64,000 bases of DNA from Schistocerca nitens. Lineage: Eukaryota; Arthropoda; Insecta; Orthoptera; Acrididae. Location: positions 17,668,501 to 17,732,500 of the forward strand of contig NC_064621.1 in the NCBI RefSeq assembly GCF_023898315.1. The letters run 5' to 3'. The notes under the pieces were generated by a model, which was not told the DNA's origin, did not search any database, and was given only the letters and a program-made list of their open reading frames with translations. The position numbers were made by a program, and so were the translations under genes. Shown in pieces: positions 33,950 through 45,330 of this stretch (positions within the stretch are counted from its first letter, which is position 1; every line of letters begins with the position of its first letter).

Positions 33950-34700
33950 AAAGTTGCTCGGCACGGGAGGGGTTTGTGGGGGAGAGGGGGGAGGAATGCT
34001 GGGACCGTGTGACGACAGCCTAAGTCCGGTAAGCCGAAGTCCGGTAAGCCGGAGTCCGGTAACTGTGGCGACGTGGGCCCGGAGCTCGTGTGGGCCGAGC
34101 TGCGGCCGGCCCTTTATTCATTCCTGGCGAGCGAGCAGGGCGCACGGCACTACTTTATCGGAGGAGCAGCTACTGGCGCCCCCTCCCGGAGAGGGGCAGC
34201 CAGTGCCTGAAATATGGACCGGCATCGACGCGGCGCCCGCGGATAACGGGATCAATAGCAGGCTCAGGCAGTGGCGGCGGCGGCGGCGGCGGCGGCCGCG
34301 GCTGTGCCGTGCCGTCTGCGAGTCGGCCCAGGAACACGTGTGCCCGAGGCCGCCAGTCGTGCGCGCACGTGTTCCACCAGAAGACAGGTGCGTGCCCGGC
34401 AGCTGCTCAGTCGCGCTACGCTTATTTTGAGTGTACCCAGATGGCAGCAGCGGCTAACCGGCTGTGACGGTGGGGAGCTTACGTGACACTTCGTAGCTGG
34501 CCGACAGATGACGCGGAAGGGTGAACGGCAGCCGGCCGGAGGCTGGGGGCTGCCGGCAGCTTCCACTGTGACGGCACGCTGTCGGTGTCGTGAGGAAAAG
34601 CCGGCGCGGGTAGTCAGACATGCGAGACAGCAGAGGGCTTCACATCTACCCAGCAACCGTCGTCAACCCGGCAACGTTTCGCTTTGGTGCTTCCGTCTGT
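33950..34700. promoter_or_regulatory. CpG-rich island, candidate regulatory region or first exon
   Basis: Markedly GC- and CpG-rich compared with surroundings. It contains a near-tandem 14-bp unit (AGTCCGGTAAGCCG type, about 34022-34063) and a GGC repeat (34272-34298). Long open frames exist on both strands but look like by-products of high GC, and none shows a known domain. Unmethylated CpG islands often mark promoters, so this may be the only trace of a host gene. The call is tentative. Confidence 0.4.
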
Positions 34701-34951
34701 TCTCGATAGTTCTATTGTATCGTGGCGGAAACTGATATCGAAATCCTCGTGACATTAATTCAGTAAATCTCTCACAGAAAGTGGTGACATTACGGAAAGA
34801 CCACTCTCTGATGACACTTTTACCCGTTTGAAACTGTCTCAGCCAAGGAGGCGGACTGATTGATCATTGTAGAACGAATTTTCGAAGGTATAACGGGGCA
34901 CATCGTCCGGTTATTCCCGCTGACTGACATCCTACACCAGTGGGTGCGATA
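34701..34951. other. No recognisable feature
   Basis: Short unassigned stretch before the Tc1 copy. Confidence 0.35.
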
Positions 34952-34953
34952 TA

Positions 34954-37811
34954 CACTGAAGCGCCTAAGAAACTGGTATAGGCATGCGTATTCAAATATA
35001 GAGATATGCAAACAGGCACAATACGTCGCTGCGGTCGGCAACACCTATATGGCACAACAAGTGCCCGGCGCAGTTGTTAGATCGGTTACTGCTTCTACAA
35101 TGGCAGGTTATCAAGATTTAAGTGAGTTTTAACGCCGTTCTATAGTCGGCGCACGAGCGCTGGGACACAGCATCTCCGACGTAGCGATGAAGTGGGAATT
35201 TCCTCGTGCGACCATTACGAGTGTACTGTGAATAACATGAATCCAGTAAAATATCAAATGTCCGACATCGCTGCGGCCGGGGAAAACGTCCAGCAAGATC
35301 GCGACCAACGACGACTGAAGACAGTCGTTCAACGCGACAGAAGTGCAACAATTCCGCAAATTGCTGCAGAATTTAATGCTGGGCCACAACATGTGTCAGC
35401 GTGCGAACCATTCAACGAAACATCATCGAGATGGGCTTTCTAAGCCGAAGGCCCACTAGTGTACCCTTGATGACAAAAAGCTTTACGCCTCGCCTGGCCC
35501 CGTCTCCACCTTCATTAGACTACTGATGACTGGAAACATGTTGCCTGCTCGGACTTTTCTCGTTTCAAATTGTATCGAGCTTATGGACGTGTACGGGTAT
35601 GGAGACAACCTCATGAATCCATGGATCCTGCATGTCAGCAGGGGACTGTTCAAGCTGCTGGAGACTCTGTAATGGTGCGGGGCGTGTGCAGTTGGAGTGA
35701 TATGGAGCCCCTGATACGTCTAGATACGACTCTGACAGGTGAAATTTACGTATGCATCCTGTTTGATAACCTGCATTCATTCCTGTCCATTGCGCATTGC
35801 GACGGACTTGGGCAGTTCCAGCTGGACAATACGACACTCCACACATCCAGAACTGCCCAGAGTGGCTTCAGGAACACTCTTCTGAGTTTAGACACTTCCG
35901 CTGGCTACCAAACTCCCCAGACATCAACATTATTGAGCATATCTGGGACGCTTTGCAACATGCTGTTCAGAAGAGATTTTAGCCCCCTCGTACTCTTACG
36001 GATTTATGGACAGCCCTGGACGATTCATGCTGTCACTTCGCTGTAGCACTATTTCAGACATTAGTCGAGTCCATCCCAGACTAATAGATGCAGACTAATA
36101 GATGCACATGCGGGGAAGAAGGTTCCCCTGAACATACTGTCTCCTTCTGCGGACAACGCACGAACATAAGACACACAGTACACACAAATCGCCTGAACAC
36201 ACAGAACGAACTACATGCCATAATACGCGACCCGGAAAGGTGGACTGAACTCAACAAACTAACGGACGAAATCTCGAAGATCCAACAAATAGAATACTTG
36301 CGCAACAGACCCTACCGAAGGCAAGTCGGTCCAAACAGACGTCACGATGCCCAGGGGGACACAGATATGATTAGCACCACTAGTGATGAAGAAGAAACAG
36401 ATACAGACCAGGGCACCAACACAGATACTGAAGCGTCCAGCGCGGATGATCCATAGTGTCAACCAAGTCAAATTCAAAGAACAGAGTGGAACAACCGACA
36501 AGAGGTGCACAAGTCACACACAATCCTAAAAACACGATTGCACCTTATATATAAATAGTTAACAGCATCTCCATGTCCAATAAGAGCTTACAGCTAGGTA
36601 CCTCTTCAAGGGACCTACGCCTTCCGTTAAGAGGCAGCGCACAGTCTGTATGGAAGGATCTTAATTGTGGTCCCTCTCTTTTGAGCCCAACCCGACGGAT
36701 ACCTATGGTGGATCGGGGAAAACCACCGCTCGGGCTGTGTTGCTGGCGGGGCCGGAAGGTGCTAACTGCCACACCACGTATCATTGTAAGTCTCATTGGC
36801 TCAGTGTGAACTGTTTGTACAACCAACCTACACAGCCTATACCTCAACCTCCACTATACTAAGAACTTCTCATCTGAAGCTTAAAGTTGGGCACCTCTTC
36901 AAGGGACCTACGCCCCCCTGGTAAGAGACGGCGCACGTCCTGGATGGAAGGATCTTAATTGTGGTTCCTCTCTTTTGAGCCCAACCCGACGGATACCTAT
37001 GGTAGATCGGGGAAAACCACCGTTCAGGTCGTGTTGTCGGCGGGGCCGGGAGGTGCTTGCGCCTGATGTATTGTACTAGGAGCCTTGTAGGCTCAACACA
37101 AACCGTTAGCGTCATTACCTTATTACTTTTACCACGAGTACCATTTCATTAGCAACTTCGAGCCAAGCACAAAATCAGTTACCTCTCTATTGTATATCGT
37201 GAATAGTTTAGCAGGCTGGACATGGAGGTCTTAGTCTTAGTTTCTAGCTTTAACGTACCCTAATCTCCTCTAGTTAAGGTAGTTTTTAGGATGGTAGATG
37301 TTGAAGGCATGGTGAGCAACGGCCAGCGTCTTGAGGGTCATTCCAAGACCCGGGCCGCCGCCCACAACCAGGTGACGGGCAATATTATACCTATAACTTT
37401 TCTATTCAGTTCTCTTCCTTCCTTCTTTCTAAATATTTAATTTCGCTTTGTTTATTAATATCTTACTTGATTTTGTATTAGTTATAAGTTTTTCTAATGC
37501 TGCACAAAAAAAATATCAAATGGATCTAAACAGAGCCCGCCTCCACGTGGCGGGACACGGGCAACGGTGTGAGTGGGGACGGGAGCCGGTGTGGTGTTAC
37601 TTTCAGTCACTCCGGACCCCGGACCCAGTCACAGCGGCTAAGTGGCAACATACGACCCACCATAAGAAATTAGACGGTGGGTCATAAAATATAAGCAGCT
37701 AGTGAAAATAAAAAAAAAGTCCATCCCACGTCGTGTTGCGGCGCTTCTGCGTGCTCGCGGGGGCCCTACACGATATTAGGCAGGTGTACTACGTTCTTTG
37801 GCTCTTCACTG
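34954..37811 (+). mobile_element. Tc1-like transposon (family A), copy 2, split by a retrotransposon
   Basis: The tips are CACTGAAGCGCCTAAGAA (34954) and, inverted, CAGTGAAGAGCCAAAGAA (to 37811), with TA outside each (34952-34953 and 37812-37813). Sequence matches copy 1 at 10.5-11.7 kb throughout, including the N-terminal region and VRVWRQPH near 35590. Catalytic remains are CSDFSRF (Glu of SDE lost), FQLDNTTLHTS (second Asp kept) and SPDINIIEHIWD (third Glu kept, another frame). Bases 36079-37717 are a later retrotransposon insertion. The transposase is broken by frameshifts. Confidence 0.9.
36079..37717 (+). mobile_element. 5'-truncated non-LTR retrotransposon inside Tc1
   Basis: An 11-bp duplication AGTCCATCCCA (36068-36078 and 37718-37728) and an A-rich tail (AAAATAAAAAAAAA) prove retrotransposition into the Tc1. 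Only the C-terminal end of the protein remains (36088-36456): a zinc-knuckle-like CTCGEEGSPEHTVSFC followed by a polar acidic tail. The 3' UTR carries a duplicated block of about 230 bp (36585-36815 and 36882-37110) with matching CTCTTCAAGGGACCTACGCC and AACCCGACGGATACCTATGG. The 5' junction is a 14-bp tandem duplication (GACTAATAGATGCA twice). Confidence 0.85.
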
Positions 37812-37843
37812 TATGTGCCGGTCGTATATGTGGGTGTGATATA

Positions 37844-38366
37844 CAGGGTGATTCAGAAGTCGTATTACAGACTTACAGCGGTTTTAGTAGATGAAGTTTT
37901 GATTAGAAACCCACGTCTCGAAATGTATCATTCGGATGTATAACGTAAAATCAGGGAATGAGCTGTGACCTGTGCACTATAGAAGCACATGGCATGTGTA
38001 CTTGTCCTCAGGTTCTCTTCTGCATCACGAAACCACGTCCTGTTCAAATTAGAGAATGCAGCGCGTTTCTTGGAGCACCACAGCCAACCCTCCTAGTTTC
38101 CAACGTACCAGTTTCTCGGAGCCATTGTTTTGGAGCCGGTCGAAGGTGTTATTTGATGTCACAATTACAGCAGGGACTGACGACGGCGCTCTCTTCTCAG
38201 TTTATGCGCGTGCGGTGAAGATGGAAATCTGAAAGTGACCCGCTCTTCAAACTTATTTTATATCCAAACGTTACATTTCTGGACACGGGTTCCGTAATAT
38301 CACTTCATATACTAAGTCCTCTGTACAACTTTTTGAAGCTTGTAATAGGATTTTTGAGTCACCATG
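37844..38366. mobile_element. MITE-like element with about 105-bp imperfect TIRs
   Basis: The left end CAGGGTGATTCAGAAGTCGT and the inverted right end CATGGTGACTCAAAAATCCT continue as imperfect inverted repeats for about 105 bp (37844-37950 and 38260-38366). Shared blocks are TATTACA, AGTA.ATGAAGT and GAAATGTA. TA flanks both ends (37842-37843 and 38367-38368). No transposase is visible in 523 bp. The tip resembles those at 30.4 and 32.5 kb, so a Tc1/mariner-type transposase may mobilise it. Confidence 0.6.
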
Positions 38367-38539
38367 TACACACTGGTCGTTCCGTGCCGCCACTGACCCG
38401 TGTATGGTCCACGCGATGTGTCGTCCGCGCTGGTGGGGGCAGCTCGCGCTCCAGAGTCTAGTTGCTGTCCTCAGTGTGCGCCGTGTTCCATGTTTCATTT
38501 CCGCTGCATTTACTGAATTTTTAGTGCCGGAGATTACGC
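38367..38539. other. No recognisable feature
   Basis: Unassigned. Confidence 0.35.
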
Positions 38540-39486
38540 CCGACTAGGTTAAAATCCATTGACCTCGTAGATGGGATACTCATGTAGCCGGACATCTATA
38601 GCCTCTTTCTGTCGCCAGCAGGGGATTCATTGTGCACAACTTTTGTATCTTCGTATTTTGGTTTGTGGTTGCTTTCAAGGCAACGTAAAGCAATTGCTGA
38701 TTCTGTGGTTTGCCGGCGATTGGTGTGCAGTTTGCGTTCCGCACACGTTTCTTCAATTGCGGCAATGGTTTCTCCGACATAGGCATTCCAGCACTCGCAT
38801 ACTGAGTAATACACTCCAAATTTCTGGAGTCTCAGGTCGTCCTTTACTATTCCTAAGATGGATGGGACCTTTGCCAGCGGGCAGGACACAAATTTATTTT
38901 GTCGTCGTAAAATTCTACCGATTTTTCCAGATATGTTGCATGGAATGTTGGTTTCTTAATTGCGTGCTCGCTGTCGTGCGGTCTTTTGCTTGAAAGCGTG
39001 TCGAATTTCGCGATCGCTACAGCCGATTTTCTGGAATACGTCCTTGACGTGTCCAGTTCCGGTTATATGCCTTCTTCGTCGGAGACACGAGCACGTGTTT
39101 AACACTATTCCCTTTGTGACGGATGATGGTAGCGAGAGTGTAAAGCTACTAATCCGTGTGGTTTTTCTTCCAAAAGACGTTGTGTCTCTGTATTTCGTAA
39201 CGTTTTCTCCGTACCAGAACATCTAAGAATAGTAGCTGACCGTTTTGCTCCACCTCCATGTTGAATTTAATTTGCTTGTGGACAGAATTCAGATGTTGCA
39301 AGAAAACGTGAAGGTCGTATTTCCCGTGAGGTCAAGTCACGAACGCATCGTTAACACATCTGTAAAACAATGTCAGTTTTAATGCTGTTGAGTCCAGTGC
39401 CTTGTTCTCAGAATCTTCCGTTAGCATACTGGCCACCACACTTGTTCGCGAAATTCGACGCAGCTTCATACCACAGACAACAAAAA
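38540..39486 (-). mobile_element. Penelope-like element fragment (RT end plus GIY-YIG)
   Basis: Read leftward: an RT end with ENKALDSTALKLTLFYRC and VNDAFVTWPHG (expected YVDDTFVIWPHG; the box is damaged) at about 39430-39330, then IKFNMEVEQNGQLLFLDVLV near 39270. After that come CSCLRRRRHITGTGHVKDVF, VKDDLRLQKFGVYYSVCE (GIY half) and NAYVGETIAAI (YIG half) near 38840-38760, ending SAIALRCLESNHKPKYEDTKV. RT followed by GIY-YIG identifies a PLE. The upstream RT is missing beyond the SINE. Confidence 0.85.
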
Positions 39487-39686
39487 TGGTTGAAATGGCT
39501 CTGAGCACTATGAGACTTAACATCTGAGGTCATCAGCCCCCTAGAACTTAGAACTACTTAAACCTAACTAACCTAAGGACATCACACACATCCATGCCCG
39601 AGGCAGGATTCGAACCTGCGACCGTAGCTGTCGCGTTGTTCCAGACTGAAGCGCCTAGAACCGTTCGGCCACTCCGGCCGGCACAA
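39487..39686 (-). mobile_element. SINE (type A) at the PLE junction
   Basis: Complete minus-strand type A SINE (GAAATGGCTCTGAGCACTAT to CACTCCGGCCGGC). Only a 5-bp candidate duplication (ACAAC) is seen, so its exact ends are uncertain. It lies between the two oppositely oriented PLE pieces. Confidence 0.85.
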
Positions 39687-39689
39687 CTG

Positions 39690-40310
39690 ATAAGATGGAC
39701 CGAAAAAGATAGCCTACATTCCGTACTCCTGAAAGGTCTGTAGAATTTTACGACGACAAAGTATCAAATGTGTGTACCGGCCGCCGGCAAAGATCACATT
39801 TCCTTTAGGGACAGTGAAAGACGGCCTGCGATCCCGGAAGTCTGGATTGTATTACATACCGTGCAAGCGCGGTAATGAATATGTTGGACCAACTATTCGC
39901 GTAACTGAAGGAAGTTGTACGGAACACAAACCATTCCACACCTCCAGCAGTCCATAAAATCAGCAACTGCAGAATATTGCTTTGAAAGCCACCACAAAAT
40001 GAAATACGAAAGCACAAAAGTTCTGCCCAACACGTCCCAGTATTGGAACTGTGTATACACTGAGGTTATCTAAATCCGGCATCAAAAAGAACAATAGATT
40101 TGAACTTAGTGACGTGCGCTCTCCGACAATGAAAACTCTTCAGACGCAGCGGAAACGAAACACGGAACACGGCGAAGGCGGAGCGGAGTTTGAGAACCGC
40201 AGCTTAACCCCGGAGGGCGAGCTGCCCCGGGCACCAGGAGTGGCACGTGGCACGGTCCGTACACGGGGTGAGTGCAGGGGGAGACGACCGGAACGTACAT
40301 CGCACCCACT
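39690..40310 (+). mobile_element. Penelope-like element fragment, opposite orientation
   Basis: The plus strand gives a GIY-YIG stretch, SGLYYIPCKRGNEYVGPTIR (about 39840-39900), followed after frameshifts by ISNCRILL and, from 40051, a C-terminal PLE tail (FELSDVRSPTMKTLQ). The RT is absent. It is related to, but not the same sequence as, the minus-strand fragment to the left, so the pair is head to head rather than a simple palindrome. Confidence 0.75.
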
Positions 40311-40674
40311 GGCCCAGGATGTCAGTCAGCAGGAACAACATAATCAAAATACATTTTACAACGTTCGATCAGTCCAGCTGCACGTAAAAGAGACTTTCCA
40401 GCAATATAGTCGTCAGAAAAACCTACGAACACACACATCTTCAGTTACTGACGATGTTTAGGACATAGAAAATTGTGGAAACGATACGCTCACACAGAAA
40501 GTACGTAGCTTTAAAAAACCAGAATCATGCAGTAATAAGAAAAGGAAACCTGGTCTTATAGAGGTAGAGCTGATTCATGCGCTGTTTTTTTAAGTAATCG
40601 TTCCAGCTCTTGATTCATTTAACGAAGATGAGACAGTGGAGTTTGTTAAGCATTACGCAGCTTGTTTCCGTAAT
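40311..40674. other. No recognisable feature
   Basis: May be the 3' non-coding end of the PLE fragment. Nothing else is recognised. Confidence 0.35.
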
Positions 40675-41055
40675 TGTTGTTGTTGTCTTCAGTCGAGAGA
40701 CTGGTTTGATGCAGCTCTCCATGCTACTGTATCCTGTGCAAGCTTCATCATCTCCAAGTAACTACTGCATCCCACATCCTTCTGAATCTGCGTAGTGTAT
40801 TCATATCTTGGTCTCCCTCTACGATTTTTACCCTCCAGGCTTCCCTCCATCTAAATTGGTGATCCCTTGATGCCTCAGATCATGTCCTATCAACCGATCC
40901 CTTCTCCCCAGTTCTATTCACCACCTCCTGACTAGTTACGCGATGTACCCATCTAATCTTCAGCATTCTTCTGTAGCACCACATTTCGAAAGCTTCTATT
41001 CTCTTCTTGTCTAAACTATTTATCGTCCACGTTTCACATCTATAAAATTTCGTTG
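40675..41055 (-). mobile_element. RTE-like retrotransposon (family R2), 3' end only
   Basis: The plus strand starts with GTTGTTGTTGTC and GAGACTGGTTTGATGCAG and runs parallel to 59.9-60.3 kb, including CTCCATGCTACT, ATTCTTCTGTAGCACCACATT and TCTAAACTATTTATCGTCCA. It is a severely 5'-truncated copy with the same (AAC)n-type 3' end on the minus strand. Confidence 0.85.
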
Positions 41056-41706
41056 GTAAACACTAATACAGCTGCTCACCCTACTACATCATGTGCCTGT
41101 GTTTACCCCTGTATCAGGAACAAATACTTGCAACTGTAGCAGTAAACAGCCTGCCAGCCATTACCGACACGCAGTATTATGGACAAGCAGTGGAACGGTT
41201 TTCAGGGACACGTTGCACACATCCCACGCCTTCACGAATCTCAGAAAATGCGTCTATTGGATTGTTCAATCTTTGACCAATGCTTTCACTTATTGAGATT
41301 GTAAGCGCATTGTCAAATCGCTGGCTTAGTTGTGGAGTATCTTTGCGGGCAGCCGCATCTGTAGAGTGGAGAGCGGGACACGGAACTGTTATGTTGTGTA
41401 GTGTGTAGCTCTGCATGTGAGATGCTTTGTTAGCATGGAAGCTGAAGTGTTGCAATAAGTGCTATTACAGTTAAGAGATAAAATAAGTAAATGGTTCAAA
41501 GGAAAGTGCGTCAATAAGTAATTTAAAAATGAGCAGTGCTGCTGTTAACGTATTTGTGTATCCTCTCGTTGGGTGTCGTACCGTACTGTATCAATCATCC
41601 GCGCCGTGTTCGGTCTCCCAGAATGAACTGATGTGAATCAGTAGAAATTGGTTACCATAAAAGAGTGCAGTCAAGTGCCAGTGTCTTGCAGCGAGCGTGA
41701 ACGTGC
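41056..41706. other. No recognisable feature
   Basis: Unassigned sequence. Confidence 0.35.
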
Positions 41707-41710
41707 GTTC

Positions 41711-42197
41711 TGTGGTGTCACCGCCAGACACCACACTTGCTAGGTGGTAGCCTTTAAATCGGCCGCGGTCCGCTAGTATACGTCGGACCCGCGTGTCGCC
41801 ACTATCAGTGATTGCAGACCGAGCGCCGCCACACGGCAGGTCTAGAGAGACTTCCTAGCACTCGTCCCAGTTGTACAGCCGACTTTGCTAGCGATGGTTC
41901 ACTGACAAATTACGCTCTCATTTGCCGAGACGATAGTTAGCATAGCCTTCAGCTACGTCATTTGCTACGACCTAGCAAGGCGCCATTATCATTTGCTATT
42001 TATCTTGTGATGCATGTACCGTCAGACAGATGTTCACCAATTATGGATTAAAGTTAAGTATTCCAGAAGCTACGTACTATTTTTGCTACTATAAAGACCT
42101 TGTCATTTTCCAGACCTCACGCCAGCCTGCGTGAGCTTTAACGCGTGCCTTTCGGCTTCACCTCATAGTGGCTTGGCTGTCTTGCCAAGTCACAACA
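41711..42197 (+). mobile_element. Solo LTR of an LTR retrotransposon
   Basis: Begins TGTGGTGTCACCGCCAGACA and ends GCCAAGTCACAACA, so it has TG...CA ends. The sequence resembles a very common Schistocerca LTR I know, probably Gypsy type. GTTC lies at 41707-41710 and again at 42199-42202, one base beyond the end, a possible 4-bp duplication. No second LTR, primer-binding site or coding region is present, so it is a recombination-derived solo LTR. A TATA-like stretch (TTTAAA, about 41751) could be its promoter; AATTATGGATTAAAGTT is near the end. Confidence 0.75.
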
Positions 42198-42202
42198 AGT
42201 TC

Positions 42203-43984
42203 GATCATCGCGTTTCCGCATTATCAACAATCAGCCGCGTCGCAACGGGTACGCGCACGCTCGTCCAAGTGATATTGTGGACAAATAATCATCAAGATTG
42301 TTAATTGGGATAAAAAGTTACGACTAGAGTGTAAACAGTGCAACCTGTGATTTCTTATCGTCTCAGAATATAAATGTTCATACCAGACTTAGGACAGCGT
42401 TGTGTTTTAACGTTGTGTGGCTCCCCTAAATCCACTTGCATATTTCGATAGATAATTTCAGGCAAGCCAGCAGCAATGTGGAGCAGAACAGTACGACCGC
42501 CGCAGGATTATCAGGTACGTGGTGTTGACAGGGTGCACGTTCAAGAAACGGTCAAGAACGAAAGACAGTTTAAAAGGGACCCCACCCATTTGTACCCCCG
42601 GGCGTGTTACAAGATGATTACAAAAATGTGCATTCTTTACAAAATAAACTATTTCTTTCCATTCACTTGATTGTCATTGCCAACACTTGTATATGTTGGG
42701 TACATCTTCAGTAGGATATGTTGCGGCATTGAATGTGATATGTCGCTCACACCGATACAGGGAAAACAGTGATGAAAGTTTACAGAAGTTTATTGACCGA
42801 GGAGAGAAACATCTGCTTCTACGATAATAACAAAATCACAATTACTGTGTCTCACAGGTATGAAGACTTGACAGTATGGTGACTCCAGAGTCTGACAAAG
42901 TACGAAAATTAGGATCTTCGAAGAGAGACACACTTCCATAGAAAATATTCTAAGTCCGATGAGACTGTCCCGAATAGTACCAGCATAGGAACAGAAAAGT
43001 CTATCCTGGATATTATGTGACTGCACCAAGGGGAACGACGACGAATGCTGAATACACCAGCCTCGGTCCTTACAATGGGCTTCGAGACAATAGGGTGCGT
43101 CGCATCGGCCTGGAGGCTAGGAGAGGCTCTCGAAGCCAGAAGAACTGATCTACGCAGGTGTGGCGCCGACCTTTATAGCGGCACTGTTTTCAGGTAACGT
43201 GCGTGGCGGTCGCGAATAGGTCCCTCGGAAGTAGCGGCCTGTGTTAACGCTGGTACCGCCGCCTGGTGTCCCTCCTGTACTGAGACACGGAGGGTTCGCA
43301 GGGGCCATGTAGGCTGCGCGCTTGTCCGAGGGGCCCGTAGGGTTGCCGGTCAGACCTCCTGTATACCAGAACGAAATTCTTCATTCGCGCTTCTAGTCCG
43401 TCGTAAACTCGTCCACTAATGCTTAAAAGCTGATCTCCATCTCCTCTTAATTTCTCAAAGAACAAAAAATGCACCCACTTCATCTCTTCTCATAGTGAGT
43501 GGATGGGCCCAATGCACTCTTCTTCGATTTTTCAAACGTCTCTACAACACAAGCCACGCTAATAACTGACCGTGCTCCTTTTGTAGTCTGAGAACAACTG
43601 AAGATACACAGGAAAGGATGACACGGCAAGCCAAGCAGGTGTCGGGTAGGTACGAAGAGGCGCGGCTCTCGTGTCGGCCTGCCAACAGTGCCTGCCGGCG
43701 CCTCCGCCGCCGGGTTGACGTGAAACAGGCCTTAGAAGGAAAGCGAGCTTACCCACAGGTCAGCGATGAGTCGGCGTCCATTATGAGTGCAGCTCCCTCA
43801 AAAGCGGGCTAATATCTTCCTTGCTAAAATAGTCACAGACGGATATGAATATTAAGAGTTGAAACTAAAAATACCTCAAGTATAATTTCACTTACTGTCA
43901 CAATATCTCTCTCTCTCTCATTTTCACTAGTATTCATCTGTCCAGTCGTATCCAGTTATGAAAACTGGAACATTTTTAACTTAA
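42203..43984. other. No recognisable feature
   Basis: About 1.8 kb without recognised coding or repeats. It is GC-rich between 43080 and 43370 and near 43620-43720, and has a short CT run at 43908-43919. Confidence 0.35.
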
Positions 43985-44186
43985 GCTCCTTGAGATTGTT
44001 CGCAGGCGTTGCAGTAGTCTACACAAAGAGAGCATCGCTAGCAGATTGTAGGACACTGCTGGAACACCTTCAAAGGGTCGATTACTTGTGTAAAGACTGG
44101 CAGTTGACCCTGAGCGTAAATAAATGTTACGTACTGCTTATAAACAGGCGAAGAAATCCACTACTGTACAATTACACTGTTGGGGT
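43985..44186 (+). pseudogene. Non-LTR RT fragment (thumb side)
   Basis: The plus strand reads DCRTLLEHLQRVDYLCKDWQ then LTLSVNKCYVLLINRRRNPL, the region just after the catalytic box in jockey-like reverse transcriptases. The upstream Asp box is not present. The frame runs into a reverse-oriented RTE piece at 44187. The 3' remainder of the same element may be at 44.77-45.33 kb. Confidence 0.65.
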
Positions 44187-44745
44187 CTGCAGTCCGAAGA
44201 GTGGTTTGACACAGCTCTCCATGCTACTTTGTCCTGTGCAGGGTTCTTCATCTCTGGAACTACTTCAGCTTTCATCTGAACCTACTTACTGTATTAAAGG
44301 CTTAATCTCCCTTTGCAAGTTTTGCCCCCTCTTCTCTACCCCCCTAACACACATTTCCTTGCATTGCCAAACAAGCGATTTTTCATGTGTCCCACAATCG
44401 ACATCTACTTTCAATCAGGTTGTGCCGAAAATTCGTTTTTATCCTGGTTCGATTCAGCATCTCCTCACCGTTTTTCGAGCTGCCCATCTGTTCTCCAGCA
44501 TTCGTCTGCAGTACCTCAAGCAACAGCTTCTACGCGTTTCTTCTTTTCTCAACTTCTTAATCTCCCCTTTTCACTTTCATATAAGGCTATTTTCACAAAA
44601 AAAATTTAACACTTAAATTCATATTAGATGTAACCAAGCCCTTTTTTTTTCAGAAATGCTTTTCTTACTGTTGTCAGTCTTCATTTTACATCTTTTCTAT
44701 TTCTGCCAACGTCAGTTATTTTGCTGCCCAAATAGCAATACTGAT
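44187..44745 (-). mobile_element. RTE-like retrotransposon (family R2), decayed 3' part
   Basis: Plus-strand landmarks match the 60-kb copy: GAGTGGTTTGACACAGCTCTCCATGCTACT at the left end (44200-44230), TTCAGAAATGCTTTTCTTACTG near 44650 and CAGTTATTTTGCTGCCCAAATAGCAA at the right end. It appears inserted between the two halves of the plus-strand RT element. Confidence 0.75.
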
Positions 44746-45330
44746 CGTTGGTTACAAATCAGAGGAAGCAGTATCTACCGTTAACTACGAAGACTAAATC
44801 ACTCAGAGACATAAACTGGAACGACTACATAAGACAGATTAAAGGAAAAGCAGGCGCTAAACTTGGATACGTAAGAACTGCCCTAAGAAAATGTAATTAA
44901 TCCACGAAAGAACTGACTAACGAAAGAGACTCTCACCACGTAGGATTAATAGAACAAGTAGACGAGCTCAACGAAGATCTATGCGTCTAGTCATGGGATC
45001 GGTTCGTCTGTGCGAGAGCCTTACGGATAAAGTCAACAGAAGTCAACAAACTCCAGTGGAAAACGCTAAAACAGAGGCTTTCTGCATCACGGAGACATTT
45101 ACTTTTTAAACTGCGAGGAACTACGTTCCGGAAAAAGGCGGCCAACGTGTTACTCCCTCTCAGATACTTCTCGTGAAGTGACCACAAGGCAGGAATCCGG
45201 AAAATCAGAGCTAAAACGGAGATTTATCGACAGTCTTTCCTTCCACGAGCCGTTCGCGGAAAGAACAGGAGAATGGGAACGAATAGTGGTCACAGAATTA
45301 CCTCCCGCCATACAGTTTAAGGTGGCTTTC
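44746..45330 (+). mobile_element. 3' part of a plus-strand non-LTR element
   Basis: Several plus-strand frames in turn give short pieces (INWNDYIRQIKGKAGAK near 44810; ELRSGKRRPT near 45120; SGKSELKRRFIDSLSFHEPF and ERTGEWERIV near 45200-45290; ELPPAIQF near 45305). These look like a frameshifted C-terminal tail of a retrotransposon protein. I assign it to the element starting at 43985 because of orientation and order; this is an inference. Confidence 0.5.

Noticed and set aside
33954..34656. Overlapping long frames in the CpG-rich island as genes
   Set aside because: Frames on both strands stay open because of high GC; none has a known domain or a plausible coding signature such as a clear start context or splice structure.
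42780..43500. Possible LTR or host exon
   Set aside because: No TG...CA ends, no second copy and no coding similarity could be recognised.
43990..44616. A single continuous plus-strand gene of about 208 codons
   Set aside because: Only the first 65 or so codons match an RT; the rest is antisense of an inserted RTE fragment.
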